Part shown: positions 25,733 to 35,109 of the stretch, piece after piece
How positions within the stretch are numbered: the first letter of the stretch is position 1
Layout of the letters: every line of letters starts with the position of its first letter
NCBI GenBank assembly: GCA_000016765.1
Contig: CP000699.1
Location: 2,108,001-2,172,000, forward strand
Length of the DNA stretch: 64,000 nucleotides
Origin: Rhizorhabdus wittichii RW1
GTDB taxonomy: Bacteria; Pseudomonadota; Alphaproteobacteria; Sphingomonadales; Sphingomonadaceae
Direction: 5' to 3'
Made by a program: the position numbers and the translations under genes
The notes under the pieces: generated by a model
Database searches by the model: none
Told to the model about the DNA's origin: nothing
The model's input: the letters and a program-made list of their open reading frames with translations, nothing else

Positions 25733-28000
25733 TCAGCGCCGCCGGGCCACCTCCGCCGCCGCGATCGCCGTCAGGTTCAATATCCCGCGCGAGGTGACGC
25801 CGGGGGTGAGGACGTGGATCGGCTGGCTCAGCCCCATCAGCATCGGCCCGACCGTCGGCGAGCTCGACGATGCGCCGAGCGCGGTCAGGGTGATGTTGGC
25901 GGCGTCGAGGTTCGGCATGACCAGCAGGTTGGCCGACCCTTCGAAGCGCTGGTCGGGGACGAGCCGCTCGCGCAGCGACTGCGACAGCGCGACGTCGGCA
26001 TGCATCTCCCCGTCGACGCACAGGTCGGGCGCGATCCGGCGGACGATCTTCACCGCCTCGCGCATCTTGCGCGCGCTGGGGCTGTGCGACGCGCCGAAAT
26101 TGGAGTGCGACAGCAGCGCGACGCGCGGGTCGAGCCCGAACTGCCGCACCGCCCGTTCGGCGAGCACGGTCATCTCGGCGATCTGCTCGGGCGTCGGATC
26201 GGGCACCATATGGGTGTCGGTGATGAACAGCGCGCCCGCGTCGAGGATCAGCCCCGACAGCGCATAGACGCGCTGGGCCCCTTCCGTCCGGTCGATCGTG
26301 CGCAGCACATGCTCGACCTGGCCCCAATATTCCGAATTGCCGCCGACCAGCGCCGCCTCGACATGGCCGGTCCGCAGCAGCATCGCCGCGGTGACGGTCG
26401 GCCGGCGATAGACGTGGCGGACGATCTCGGCCGAGGGCACGCCGCGCCGCCCGGCGACGGCGCGATAGGCATCGACCAGCGGGCCGAGGATCGCATGGTC
26501 GGTCTCGGGATCGACCAGGTCGACGTCGCGGTCGAGTTCGAAGCGCAGGCCGAGGCGCGGCATCTTCTCCGCCAGGATGCGGCGGCGCGCGACCAGCGTC
26601 GGCCGGACGAAACCGTCGTCGAGCGCGTCCTGGACGGCGCGCAGCACGCGCTCGTCCTCGCCCTCGCCATAGGCGATCCGGGCCCTGGCGCCGCGCGCGC
26701 CCTCGAACACCGGCATCATCAGCTGGCCCGATCGGGCGTTCTGCTGCGCCAGGCCGCGGCGATAGGCGTCAATGTCGATCGGCCGCCGCGCTACGCCGGA
26801 GGCGATCGCCGCCTGCGCCACCGCCGGCGCGATCTCGACGATCAGGCGCGGGTCGAACGGGGTCGGGATGATATAGTCGGGGCCGAAGGCGAGCTTGCCG
26901 CCGCCATAGGCCTGGACGACGCTCTCATGCGCGGGCAGGCGGGCGAGCGCGGCGATCGCCTCGGCCGCCGCGACCTTCATCGCCTCGGTGATCGCGGTCG
27001 CGCCGACATCGAGCGCGCCGCGGAAGATATAGGGGAAGCACAGGACGTTGTTGACCTGGTTGGCATAGTCCGACCGCCCCGTCGCGACGATCGCGTCGGG
27101 CCGCGCGGCGCGCGCGATCTCGGGCAATATCTCCGGCTCGGGATTGGCGAGCGCGAAGATCAGCGGCCGGTCCGACAGCAGCGGCAGCCATTCGGGCTTG
27201 AGCACGCCGGGCGCCGACAGGCCGAGGAAGATGTTCGCGCCGGGCAGCACCTCGGGCAATGTCCGGGCGTCGGTCGCGCGGGCATAGCGCGCCATGTTGG
27301 GCGCCATGCCCGGCCGCCCGGCATGGACCACGCCGTCCTTGTCGGTCAGCGTGACATTGTCGGCCGGCAGGCCCATCGACACGAGCAGGTCGACGCAGGC
27401 GAGCGCCGCCGCCCCCGCGCCCGAGGTGACGAGCTTCGCCTCGGACAGGCTGATGTTCTGCAGCACCAGCGCGTTGCGCACCGCCGCCGCCACGACGATC
27501 GCGGTGCCGTGCTGGTCGTCGTGGAAGACCGGGATGTTCATCCGCGCCTTGAGCGCCGCCTCGATCGCGAAGCATTCGGGCGCCTTGATGTCCTCCAGGT
27601 TGATGCCGCCGAAGGTCGGTTCGAGCAGCGCCACGGCCTCGACGAAGCGGTCGGGATCGGTGGTGTCGATCTCGATGTCGAACACGTCGATCCCGGCGAA
27701 CTTCTTGAACAGGACGGCCTTGCCCTCCATCACCGGCTTCGACGCCAGCGCCCCGATCGCGCCGAGGCCGAGCACGGCGGTGCCGTTCGAGATCACCGCG
27801 ACGAGGTTGCCGCGCGCGGTATAGTCGAGCGCCTTGTCGGGATCGGCGGCGATCTCCTCGCACGGCGCGGCGACGCCCGGCGAATAGGCGAGCGCCAGGT
27901 CGCGCTGGTTGACCATCCGCTTCGTCGGCTCGATGCGCATCTTCCCCGGATTGGGGAATCGGTGATAATCGAGCGCAGCCCGACGAAGCGTGTCTTCCAT
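25733..28000 (-). CDS. maeB: NADP-dependent malic enzyme (MaeB type) with C-terminal phosphotransacetylase-like domain
   Basis: 755 residues, the usual length for this two-domain enzyme. The malic domain starts near residue 20 ([15 protein letters not shown]) with the catalytic Lys region [14 protein letters not shown] and [14 protein letters not shown]. The NAD(P) domain follows with [14 protein letters not shown]. From about residue 430 comes a phosphate acetyltransferase-like domain ([30 protein letters not shown]) that is regulatory, not catalytic, in known MaeB proteins. It decarboxylates malate to pyruvate and produces NADPH. It is convergent with the sugar cluster and probably not part of it. 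Confidence 0.93.
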   Translation of the reverse strand: MEDTLRRAALDYHRFPNPGKMRIEPTKRMVNQRDLALAYSPGVAAPCEEIAADPDKALDYTARGNLVAVISNGTAVLGLGAIGALASKPVMEGKAVLFKKFAGIDVFDIEIDTTDPDRFVEAVALLEPTFGGINLEDIKAPECFAIEAALKARMNIPVFHDDQHGTAIVVAAAVRNALVLQNISLSEAKLVTSGAGAAALACVDLLVSMGLPADNVTLTDKDGVVHAGRPGMAPNMARYARATDARTLPEVLPGANIFLGLSAPGVLKPEWLPLLSDRPLIFALANPEPEILPEIARAARPDAIVATGRSDYANQVNNVLCFPYIFRGALDVGATAITEAMKVAAAEAIAALARLPAHESVVQAYGGGKLAFGPDYIIPTPFDPRLIVEIAPAVAQAAIASGVARRPIDIDAYRRGLAQQNARSGQLMMPVFEGARGARARIAYGEGEDERVLRAVQDALDDGFVRPTLVARRRILAEKMPRLGLRFELDRDVDLVDPETDHAILGPLVDAYRAVAGRRGVPSAEIVRHVYRRPTVTAAMLLRTGHVEAALVGGNSEYWGQVEHVLRTIDRTEGAQRVYALSGLILDAGALFITDTHMVPDPTPEQIAEMTVLAERAVRQFGLDPRVALLSHSNFGASHSPSARKMREAVKIVRRIAPDLCVDGEMHADVALSQSLRERLVPDQRFEGSANLLVMPNLDAANITLTALGASSSSPTVGPMLMGLSQPIHVLTPGVTSRGILNLTAIAAAEVARRR

Positions 28001-28132
28001 GGCGGGATCATTCCTGTGCAGGCGAGGCGGTCCGGACCCCGACGCTGTACCAGCGCCGCCGGAATCTTCAATGATGCTGCGGGTATGGAACGATGCCCGA
28101 TATGTCTGGCGGCGCGGGCCGCCGGCTCCGCC

Positions 28133-28429
28133 TCAGCGGTCCTCGCCCTCCATGATCACCAGTTCGCAACCGTCGCAGGCGGCGCGCCGGATCGCGGCCG
28201 CCTCCTGATATTCAGGCGAGTTGTAGAAGGCGAGCGCGCTGTTCACCGACGCGAAGCGGTGCAGGAAATAGCGGTCGAAATGCGTCGTCCCCTCGACGAT
28301 GTGGACCCGGCCCGACCGGGCCAGCGTCTCATAGGGAAAGCGCTGGCCGATATCCCCGATGATCCGGGCATATTGGTCCTGCCCTTCCATGTCGCGCATC
28401 CGTGCGCGGGCGATCCAGTAAGCCGACAT
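28133..28429 (-). CDS. DUF1330 family protein
   Basis: 98 residues. MSAYWIARARMRDMEGQDQY, FPYETLARSG and HFDRYFLHRFAS show a small ferredoxin-like (dimeric alpha+beta barrel) protein of the DUF1330 group. The true start is ATG 28429; an upstream extension falls within the next gene. It is the last gene of a minus-strand operon, 13 bp after the enoyl-CoA hydratase stop. Function of the family is not known; an auxiliary role in catabolism of the same substrate is inferred. Confidence 0.8.
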   Translation of the reverse strand: MSAYWIARARMRDMEGQDQYARIIGDIGQRFPYETLARSGRVHIVEGTTHFDRYFLHRFASVNSALAFYNSPEYQEAAAIRRAACDGCELVIMEGEDR

Positions 28430-28442
28430 CGCTCTCTCTCCT

Positions 28443-29222
28443 TCATCGTCCCTTGAAATCGGGCGCCCGCTTCTCGGCGAAGGCGCGCAGGCCTTCCTGG
28501 AAATCCTCGGTCGCGAAGATCGCCTTGGCGCTCTCATAGGCGTGCGAGCCGAGCAGCCCCGGATCGACGAGGCCGGCGCGGCGGGCGAGGTTCTTCGCCG
28601 CCTGGATCGCGAGCGGCTGCTTGGCGGCGATCCGCCCGGCCATGGCGAGAGCGGTCTCCATCAGCTCGGCCGCCGGTACGACCCGGTTCACGAAACCCCA
28701 GAGGTGGAGTTGCGCCGGGCTCATCATGTCGCCGGTATAGAGCAGCTCGGCGGCGATCTTGCGCGGCAGGACGGTCGGCGCGACGACCGCCGACACCGGC
28801 CCGAAGCCGACGAAATTGGCGTGGGCATCGCCGATCCGCGCATCCTCCGCCGCGATGACGATATCGGCGAAGCAGCATATCTCGAACCCGCCGGCCGCCG
28901 CCACGCCGTTGACCGCGGCGATGACCGGCTTGGGGAATTCCTCGAGCCGGCGGAAGAAGCGCGGCGCCAGCGCGTAGAAGCGGTCGCGCAATCCCGGATC
29001 CTTCTCCCACTGGTCGAGCTGGCCGATGTCCGCCCCGACGCAGAAGGCGCGGCCCGATCCGGTGACGATCAGGACGCGGACGGCCCGGTCCTCGGCCGCC
29101 TGGGCCAGCGCGGCGTCGAGCGCCTCGATCATCGCGACGGTGATCGCGTTGAGCGCATCGGGCCGATCGAGCGTGATCGTCGCGATCGGCCCGGTCGTCT
29201 CATAGCGTATCGGTGCAGCCAT
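28443..29222 (-). CDS. Enoyl-CoA hydratase/isomerase family protein
   Basis: 259 residues of the crotonase fold. The oxyanion-hole segments are GSGRAFCVGADIGQLD and AAVNGVAAAGGFEICCFADIVIA; the C-terminal half has the usual AKNLARRAGL helix. Crotonases hydrate enoyl-CoAs or catalyse related isomerase, hydrolase or dehalogenase reactions. One of the two usual catalytic glutamates is not obvious (GPVSAVVAPTVLPRKI region), so the exact reaction is open. It lies 11 bp after the alpha/beta hydrolase and upstream of the DUF1330 gene in an acyl-CoA catabolic operon. Confidence 0.88.
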   Translation of the reverse strand: MAAPIRYETTGPIATITLDRPDALNAITVAMIEALDAALAQAAEDRAVRVLIVTGSGRAFCVGADIGQLDQWEKDPGLRDRFYALAPRFFRRLEEFPKPVIAAVNGVAAAGGFEICCFADIVIAAEDARIGDAHANFVGFGPVSAVVAPTVLPRKIAAELLYTGDMMSPAQLHLWGFVNRVVPAAELMETALAMAGRIAAKQPLAIQAAKNLARRAGLVDPGLLGSHAYESAKAIFATEDFQEGLRAFAEKRAPDFKGR

Positions 29223-29233
29223 TGGTTCGATTC

Positions 29234-29947
29234 CTATGCGTTCAGCAGCATGTCCGCGAGCCGGGCGGGCGCGTCGAGGGCGACCTCATGCCCGCAGTCG
29301 ACATCGATCGTCGACCAGCCGGCCCCGGCCTCGACCTTCGCCATCGGGTCAAAGCCGAGCGCCGCATAACCGGCCCATCCGGTCGCGCGGACATAGGTCT
29401 TGCGCGCGATCCCCTCCCAGGCGCCGGTCAGCTCGACCGGCTCGCAGAAGCATGGGAGCGGGTGCGGCGTGCAGAGCGCCTCGACCATCGCCACGTCGGC
29501 TTCGTTGAGGCCGAACAGCGCGGCGGGGAGCGGCGGCACCAACCGGCCGCCGCTGGCCGCCGCGGATCGCAGCAGGCCGGTCGCAACCTCCTCGGCCGCG
29601 CAGATGTCGAGCAGCGACTTGCCGGCCTCGGGCAGGATCGCGTCGAGGAACAGCAGCGCGGCGATACGGTCGGGCATCGCGTCGGCGACGGCCGCCGCGA
29701 CCATCCCGCCATAGGAGTGGCCGCACAGCACGACATCATCGAGCCCTTCCCATCGCAGGACGTTGGCGACGTCGTCGACATGGGTGCGGAAACCGACCGA
29801 TCCCGTCGCCAGGTGCGATCTCTCGCCGAGCCCGGTCAAGGTCGGGGTGAAGACGCGGTGCCCGGCCGCGCGCAGCAGCGCGGCGGTCCGTGTATAGCAC
29901 CACCCACCCCGCCAGGCGCCGTGGACCAGGACGAAGCTCCTGCTCAT
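29234..29947 (-). CDS. Alpha/beta hydrolase (esterase, EstC/methylesterase-like)
   Basis: 237 residues. SFVLVHGAWRGGWCY provides the oxyanion hole, VLCGHSYGGMVAAAVA contains the nucleophilic Ser, and WSTIDVDCGHEVALDAP holds the catalytic His near the C-terminus. This pattern fits small esterases that act on aromatic or plant-derived methyl esters. The ATG at 29947 overlaps the stop of the upstream binding-protein gene by 4 bp. There is no signal peptide. In the operon it could free the acid that the AMP ligase then activates. Confidence 0.88.
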   Translation of the reverse strand: MSRSFVLVHGAWRGGWCYTRTAALLRAAGHRVFTPTLTGLGERSHLATGSVGFRTHVDDVANVLRWEGLDDVVLCGHSYGGMVAAAVADAMPDRIAALLFLDAILPEAGKSLLDICAAEEVATGLLRSAAASGGRLVPPLPAALFGLNEADVAMVEALCTPHPLPCFCEPVELTGAWEGIARKTYVRATGWAGYAALGFDPMAKVEAGAGWSTIDVDCGHEVALDAPARLADMLLNA

Positions 29948-31155
29948 CGCGCCACCTCCGATCCTCGGTCGGCCCGGAGCTGCCGGCGCGACCAGTCGGA
30001 CAGGGTGAAGCGCCCGTCCTTCACCCGGGCGACCGCGATGTCGGCCACGCCGAGCCCGGCATGGTCGTCCGGCGTGTAGCGATAGACGCCTTGCGGCGTC
30101 GCGAGGGTAAGGCCTTCGAGCGCGTCGCGGATCGCGGGCGGGCTGGCGCTGCCGCTACGTTCGATCGCGGCGGCGATCAGCCGTATCGCGACATAGCCGT
30201 CGACCGCATATTGGGACGGCCCATGGCCATGGTCGCGGCGGAAGCCGGCCGCCATCGCGCGGGCCGCGTCGCCGACCGCCGAGACCGGCGCGTCGTCGGC
30301 GAGCGTGGCGATCGAGGTCGCGACGAACAGCCCTTCGGACGCCGCGCCGGTGTCGCGGAGGAAGGCGCCGCTGGCGACGCCGTGGCTCACCACCACCGGC
30401 AGGCCGACATTCGCGACCGCATAGGCGCGGGTGAAGCCGACCGCCGGCGGACCGGTCAGCCAGGCCATCACCGCCTGCGCGCCGCTGCCGCGAAGCGCCG
30501 CGATGGTCGCGCCGAAATCCCGGGTGTCGACGCGGACGGCCTGCTCCTCGACCAGCGCGATGCCATAGCGATCGAGCAGGGTCCGCTGCTTCGCCCAGCC
30601 CGAGCTCGCGAAGCGGCTGTCGCGATCATAGACGACCGCGAGCCGGGTGACGCCGCGGTCGCGGAGGAAGCGGAGGAGCTGCTCCCCGACGAGCCGGCCG
30701 GCCAGCGAAGTCATGAAGACATGGGGCCGCACCGGATCGACCTGCCCGTCCGCGGCGCCGGTCGAGAGATAGGGAATACCAGCCTGCTCGACATGCGGGA
30801 TGATCGCGAGGCTGATATTGGAGAAGGAGCTGCCGACGACGGCGACCGCACCCTGGTCGACGAGACGGGCAAAGGCGGCGATGCCGGCGTCGACCTGGGT
30901 CTGATCGTCCTCGACCCGCAGTTCCAGCCGGTGCCCGCCGAGCAGGCCGCCGGCCGCGTTGATCTCCGCCACCGCCTGCATCGCGCCATTCTCACCCTCG
31001 CGCCCCGCCGGGTTGTTGCCGCTGCGCGAGGAGAGCTGGCCGATCACGATCGGCGGCAGGGCGTCGCGCGCCGCCGCCGGACCGGCCTGGGCCAGCGACA
31101 GCAGGCCAGCGAGCAGCGCCGCCATGCGCGACGGACGGGAGGAGCCTGTCGTCAA
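29944..31155 (-). CDS. Branched-chain amino acid-type ABC transporter substrate-binding protein (LivK-like), orphan
   Basis: About 403 residues. After a signal (SRMAALLAGLLSLAQAGPAAA) comes a type I periplasmic binding fold: IVIGQLSSRSGNNPAGREGE, AVVGSSFSNISLAIIPHVEQ and HVFMTSLAGRLVGEQLLRF (each a family landmark). A TTG at 31155 overlaps the ligase stop by 4 bp, has an AGGAAAGGA site, and supplies the basic n-region; ATG 31125 would leave no positive charges before the signal core. No LivHMGF permease genes are nearby, so it must share another permease or serve as a sensor or ligand carrier. Confidence 0.85.
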   Translation of the reverse strand: MTTGSSRPSRMAALLAGLLSLAQAGPAAARDALPPIVIGQLSSRSGNNPAGREGENGAMQAVAEINAAGGLLGGHRLELRVEDDQTQVDAGIAAFARLVDQGAVAVVGSSFSNISLAIIPHVEQAGIPYLSTGAADGQVDPVRPHVFMTSLAGRLVGEQLLRFLRDRGVTRLAVVYDRDSRFASSGWAKQRTLLDRYGIALVEEQAVRVDTRDFGATIAALRGSGAQAVMAWLTGPPAVGFTRAYAVANVGLPVVVSHGVASGAFLRDTGAASEGLFVATSIATLADDAPVSAVGDAARAMAAGFRRDHGHGPSQYAVDGYVAIRLIAAAIERSGSASPPAIRDALEGLTLATPQGVYRYTPDDHAGLGVADIAVARVKDGRFTLSDWSRRQLRADRGSEVAR

Positions 31156-32717
31156 TGGACCATCCTTTCCTGATCGGCCCAGAAGCGGCCGCGCAGCGCC
31201 TTCTTGTCGATCTTGCCGACGGCGGTCAGCGGCATCCGATCGACGATGTCGACCGTCTTGGGCGCCTGGTGCGCGCCCTTGCGCGCGCGAACCAGCTCGA
31301 TCAGGCGCGCGGGATCGACCTGCTCGCCCGGCCGCGCGACGACCACCGCCTTCACCGCCTCGCCCCATTTGTCGTCGGGCACGCCAATCACGGCCACCGC
31401 CGATATCTCGGGCAGCTCGGCGATCACGTCCTCGATCTCGCGCGAATAGACGTTGAAGCCGCCGGTGATGATCATCTCCTTCTTGCGATCGACGATATAG
31501 ACGAAGCCGTCCGCGTCGACCGTGGCGAGATCGCCCGAATGGAGCCAGCCGTCCTTCAGCGCCTGCGCGGTCTCCTCGGGCATCCGGTGATAGCCCTTCA
31601 TGATGCCCGGCCCGCGCACGCAGATCTCGCCGACCTCGCCCGCCGCCACCGGCCGGCCGTCCTCGCCCAGCACCTCGACCCGCATGCCGAGCACCGGCCG
31701 GCCGCAGGAACGCAGCAATTGCGGATTGCCCAGCGGGTCATGCTCGTCCTTGCGCAGGGTCGTGGCGAAGGAGACGCACTCGCTCTGGCCATAGGCCTGC
31801 AGGAACACCGGCCCCATCGCCTCATGCGCTTCGGCGAGCCGGGCGGCGGACATCGGCGAGGAACCGTACATGATCGTCTCCAGCGAGGAGAGATCATGGT
31901 CCTCCGGGCGGCCATGGTCGAGCAGCGAATAGAGCATCGTCGGGACGATGAAGCTCCAGTTGATCCGTTCCGCCTCGACGCAGGCGAGCCATTTCGCGGG
32001 ATCGAAGCCGCGCTGGAACACCACCGTCCCGCCCCGGAACAGGGTCGGCACGATCGGCAGCACGCCGGCATGGGAGATCGGGGCGACCGCCAGGAAGCGG
32101 GGATTCTCGGGCAATCCCAGTGAGGTGGTGACGGTCTGCACCTGGTGCACCAGCGCCCGGTCGGGAATCTCGACGCCTTTCGACCGGCCGGTCGTGCCGC
32201 CGGTATAGGCGACCCAGTGGACGTCCTCCCGTCCGCAGGCGCGCCGCTCCAGGCGGCGGACCGGGAAGGGATCGGCCAGCGCGAGCAGGTCCTCCGCATC
32301 GCCACTGGGGCCGAGCGCGAGGATATGGCGGACCGACGCCGCCCGCTGCCCGAGCGCCAGGCCACGCTCCAGATAGACCGGATGCACGACCAGCATGTCG
32401 ACCGCCAGCTCGTCGCAGATGTGGAGATGGTCGTCGACCGAACCGAGCGGATGCAGCCCGGTGAAGGTCGCGCCGAGCAGGCAGGCGGCCATCTGCGCCA
32501 TCCATGCCTCGGGCACGTTGACGGTGAGGATGGCGAGCGTCGCGCCGGGCCGCAGGCCACGGGCGTGGAAGAGCTGCATGAACTGGCTGATCCGCGCCGC
32601 GGTCTGGGCGTAGCTGAGCCGCCGATCGCCGTCGACGAAGGCCTCGCGGCCCGGATAGCGGGTCAGCGCCTGCACGAGCAGGTCGGTATAGTTCACGTCG
32701 GACGTGGCGAGGGACAA
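31152..32717 (-). CDS. AMP-dependent acyl-CoA synthetase/ligase
   Basis: 521 residues of the ANL superfamily. The P-loop-like AMP motif is YTGGTTGRSKGV (near residue 173), followed by AYGQSECVS, the hinge WLHSGDLATVDADGFVYIVDRKKEMIITGG (pieces: HSGDLATVD, DRKKEMI) and the catalytic Lys segment LTAVGKIDKKALRG. It activates a carboxylate to its CoA thioester. The start is TTG 32717 with an AGGAAGG site upstream. It heads the operon binding protein, hydrolase, enoyl-CoA hydratase, DUF1330. The acid is probably aromatic or aryl-alkanoic, judged from family and neighbours only. Confidence 0.9.
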   Translation of the reverse strand: MSLATSDVNYTDLLVQALTRYPGREAFVDGDRRLSYAQTAARISQFMQLFHARGLRPGATLAILTVNVPEAWMAQMAACLLGATFTGLHPLGSVDDHLHICDELAVDMLVVHPVYLERGLALGQRAASVRHILALGPSGDAEDLLALADPFPVRRLERRACGREDVHWVAYTGGTTGRSKGVEIPDRALVHQVQTVTTSLGLPENPRFLAVAPISHAGVLPIVPTLFRGGTVVFQRGFDPAKWLACVEAERINWSFIVPTMLYSLLDHGRPEDHDLSSLETIMYGSSPMSAARLAEAHEAMGPVFLQAYGQSECVSFATTLRKDEHDPLGNPQLLRSCGRPVLGMRVEVLGEDGRPVAAGEVGEICVRGPGIMKGYHRMPEETAQALKDGWLHSGDLATVDADGFVYIVDRKKEMIITGGFNVYSREIEDVIAELPEISAVAVIGVPDDKWGEAVKAVVVARPGEQVDPARLIELVRARKGAHQAPKTVDIVDRMPLTAVGKIDKKALRGRFWADQERMVH

Positions 32718-32754
32718 GGGAAAGGCCTTCCTGCGCGATAGGGGGTGGCGGGGC

Positions 32755-34977
32755 TCACCAGTTCCAGGTCAGCTGGAGCGCGACGGTGCGCGGCGCCCCG
32801 GCGAGGCCGGCCGGAACCAGGCCGTTCGCGGCGACGGTGATCAGATATTGCTTGTCCGTCACGTTCTTCGCGACGACCCGCGCGCTCCACCGATCGCCCG
32901 CGCCGCGATAGCCGGCCGACAGGTTGATCAGGTCATAGGCCTTCTGGCTCATGATCAGCGCGTTGGACGGATCATAATGGGCGCGGCTCTGCCAGTAATA
33001 TTCGCCACGGACGAAGGCCGTGCCGCTGCCCAGCGCATGCTCATATTGCGCGCTGGCGGACAGCGAGGAGCGGGGCGCGGCGGTCAGGCGGTTGCCGGTC
33101 GCATCGAAGGTGTTGGTCGCGGCGTCGTAGCGCGGCGAACCCTGGACATAGGGGCGGAGCTGCGACGGGACCGCCGCATTGGGGAAATGGCGATACTCGC
33201 TGTCGAGCAGAGCATAGTTGAAGGTGAAAGTCAGCCCCGCCGCCGGCCGGGCGATCGTCTCAAGCTCGAGCCCCTTCACCCGGGCGCTGGCCGCGTTGCC
33301 GATCGCGACGACGCCGGGCGCCAGCAGCGACTGGATCTGCAGATCCGAATAGTCGTAGTAGAAACCGGTCAGGTTGACCCGCAGCCGCCGGTCGAACCAG
33401 TCGCTCTTGATCCCCGCCTCATAGCTCCAGATCGTCTCCGGATCGAAGGTGAGCGCCGCCAGGTTGGTCGCCGAGAAATTGGTGCCGCCGCTCTTGTAGC
33501 CGCGCGTGACCGAGGCATAGAGCATGACGTCGCGGGTGGCCTGCCAGTCGACGCTGACGCGCGGCGTCCAGGCGTGGTAGTTGCGTGGCGGCGGCGACGC
33601 CGCGAAGCCGATCGTCGGCAAGGCAGGATCGAACGGCACCCGCATCAGCCGCTGGTCGATCCCGCGCCGGTCCTGGGTGTAGCGCAGGCCGAGGGTGACG
33701 CCGAGCGCGTCGGTGACATGATAGGTCCCCTGCCCGAACAGCGCCTGCGATCGCACCCTGGCGACCGGATTGACGGTGGTCTCGGTCGCCCGCGCCAGCG
33801 CCGTCACCGCGCTCGGCGGCGTCGTGTTGCGCAGGGTGCTGCGCTGCCATTCGCGGAAATAATAGGCGCCGAGCACGCCCTCGAAGCGCGGCAGGTCTAT
33901 GCCGAGGTTGAGCTCCTGGCTGAACTGCTTCGACCGGTCGGTCTGGAAACCATAGGTGCCGCGCAGCTCGGTCCCGTCGATGTCGACGTTCACCCGATAG
34001 GCACTGCGCCGATAGGCGGTCAGCGACTTGAGCTTGAACACGTCGCTCAGCTCGACATTGACCTCCTGGGATATGCCCCAGATGCGGGTCCGGCTGTTCT
34101 GCGGGCTGTCGAGCGCGGTGCGGCTATAGTCGCCGATCAGCGAGGTCGCGAGCGGCGCCGCCGCGACCGGCGCGAGCAGGTGGGAATAGGCGTCCATCCG
34201 CTCGAACGAGCCGTTCCAGTCGAACCGGGTGATCGCCTCCACCGTCGCGCTGGGCACGAAGCGGAGCTGGCCGCGCACCCCTTCGCGGCGGGCGTTGCCG
34301 ACGTCCTTGCCGCCCGGCGCGATATTCTCGACGAAGCCGTCGCGGCGCAGGATGTTGCCGGCGATGCTCGCCTGGAGGACGCCCGGCACGATCGGCCCGC
34401 TGAGATAGGCCTGCGCCTGGACCAGGTCGTCGGTGCCGGCGCTGAGCTGCGCGCGTCCCTCGAAGCTGTCGGACGGCTTGCGCGAGATGATGTTGATCGT
34501 CCCGCCGACGGCGTTGCGGCCGTAGAGCGTCCCCTGCGGGCCGCGCAGCACCTCGATCCGGTCGACGTCGACGAAGTCGAGGAACTGGCCGAAGGCGCGG
34601 GCGATGTAGACGCCGTCCGACTGGACGGTCACGTCGGGATCGGAGCCGATGAATACATTGTTGCTGCCGATGCCGCGGATGTAGATTTGCGCGCTGGCAG
34701 TCGCCTGCCCGACGCTCAGGTTCGGCGTCGCCGAGACCAGGTCCTTGACGTTGACGATTCCCGACGCATCGAGCTGCTCGGCCGAGAAGGCCGAAATCGC
34801 GATCGGGGTCCGCTGGAGCTGCGTCGCGCCGGTGCGGGTCGCGGTGACGACGATGTCCTGGATCGCCTGGCCGCCGGCATCGCCCTGCGCGTCCGCCGGC
34901 GCCTGCGCCTGGGCGCCGGTCCACGCCCCGATCATCGCGGCGGTCGCCGCCCCCAGCTTCAACATGCGCGTCTTCAC
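32755..34977 (-). CDS. TonB-dependent outer-membrane receptor
   Basis: 740 residues with a GTG start and GGAGGG site. The signal peptide ends near GAQAQA. The TonB-box-like segment IQDIVVTATRTG is followed by the plug (VEVLRGPQGTLYGRNAVGG type, here IEVLRGPQGTLYGRNAVGG) and a barrel ending in TVALQLTWNW. It lies 37 bp upstream of the acyl-CoA ligase on the same strand and next to an AraC-type regulator, so it likely imports the compound that this operon degrades. Ligand not identifiable by eye. Confidence 0.92.
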   Translation of the reverse strand: MKTRMLKLGAATAAMIGAWTGAQAQAPADAQGDAGGQAIQDIVVTATRTGATQLQRTPIAISAFSAEQLDASGIVNVKDLVSATPNLSVGQATASAQIYIRGIGSNNVFIGSDPDVTVQSDGVYIARAFGQFLDFVDVDRIEVLRGPQGTLYGRNAVGGTINIISRKPSDSFEGRAQLSAGTDDLVQAQAYLSGPIVPGVLQASIAGNILRRDGFVENIAPGGKDVGNARREGVRGQLRFVPSATVEAITRFDWNGSFERMDAYSHLLAPVAAAPLATSLIGDYSRTALDSPQNSRTRIWGISQEVNVELSDVFKLKSLTAYRRSAYRVNVDIDGTELRGTYGFQTDRSKQFSQELNLGIDLPRFEGVLGAYYFREWQRSTLRNTTPPSAVTALARATETTVNPVARVRSQALFGQGTYHVTDALGVTLGLRYTQDRRGIDQRLMRVPFDPALPTIGFAASPPPRNYHAWTPRVSVDWQATRDVMLYASVTRGYKSGGTNFSATNLAALTFDPETIWSYEAGIKSDWFDRRLRVNLTGFYYDYSDLQIQSLLAPGVVAIGNAASARVKGLELETIARPAAGLTFTFNYALLDSEYRHFPNAAVPSQLRPYVQGSPRYDAATNTFDATGNRLTAAPRSSLSASAQYEHALGSGTAFVRGEYYWQSRAHYDPSNALIMSQKAYDLINLSAGYRGAGDRWSARVVAKNVTDKQYLITVAANGLVPAGLAGAPRTVALQLTWNW

Positions 34978-35109
34978 AGGCCCCTCCCTCCGCCACCCAG
35001 GCCGCCGTCGTCCGGTTCGGCGACGGTCCGTCCGCTGGTGCGTTGCTTATGCGGCCAATGTGGAGGGGCGACGGTCCGCTGTCTTTGGCCGATGCACCGG
35101 CTTGCTTGA

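Noticed and set aside
25586-28456. Plus-strand open frame of about 956 codons
   Set aside because: Antisense to maeB, with the low-complexity composition of a shadow frame; maeB has all catalytic motifs.
32704-35109. Plus-strand open frame of 801 codons
   Set aside because: Antisense to the second TonB-dependent receptor.
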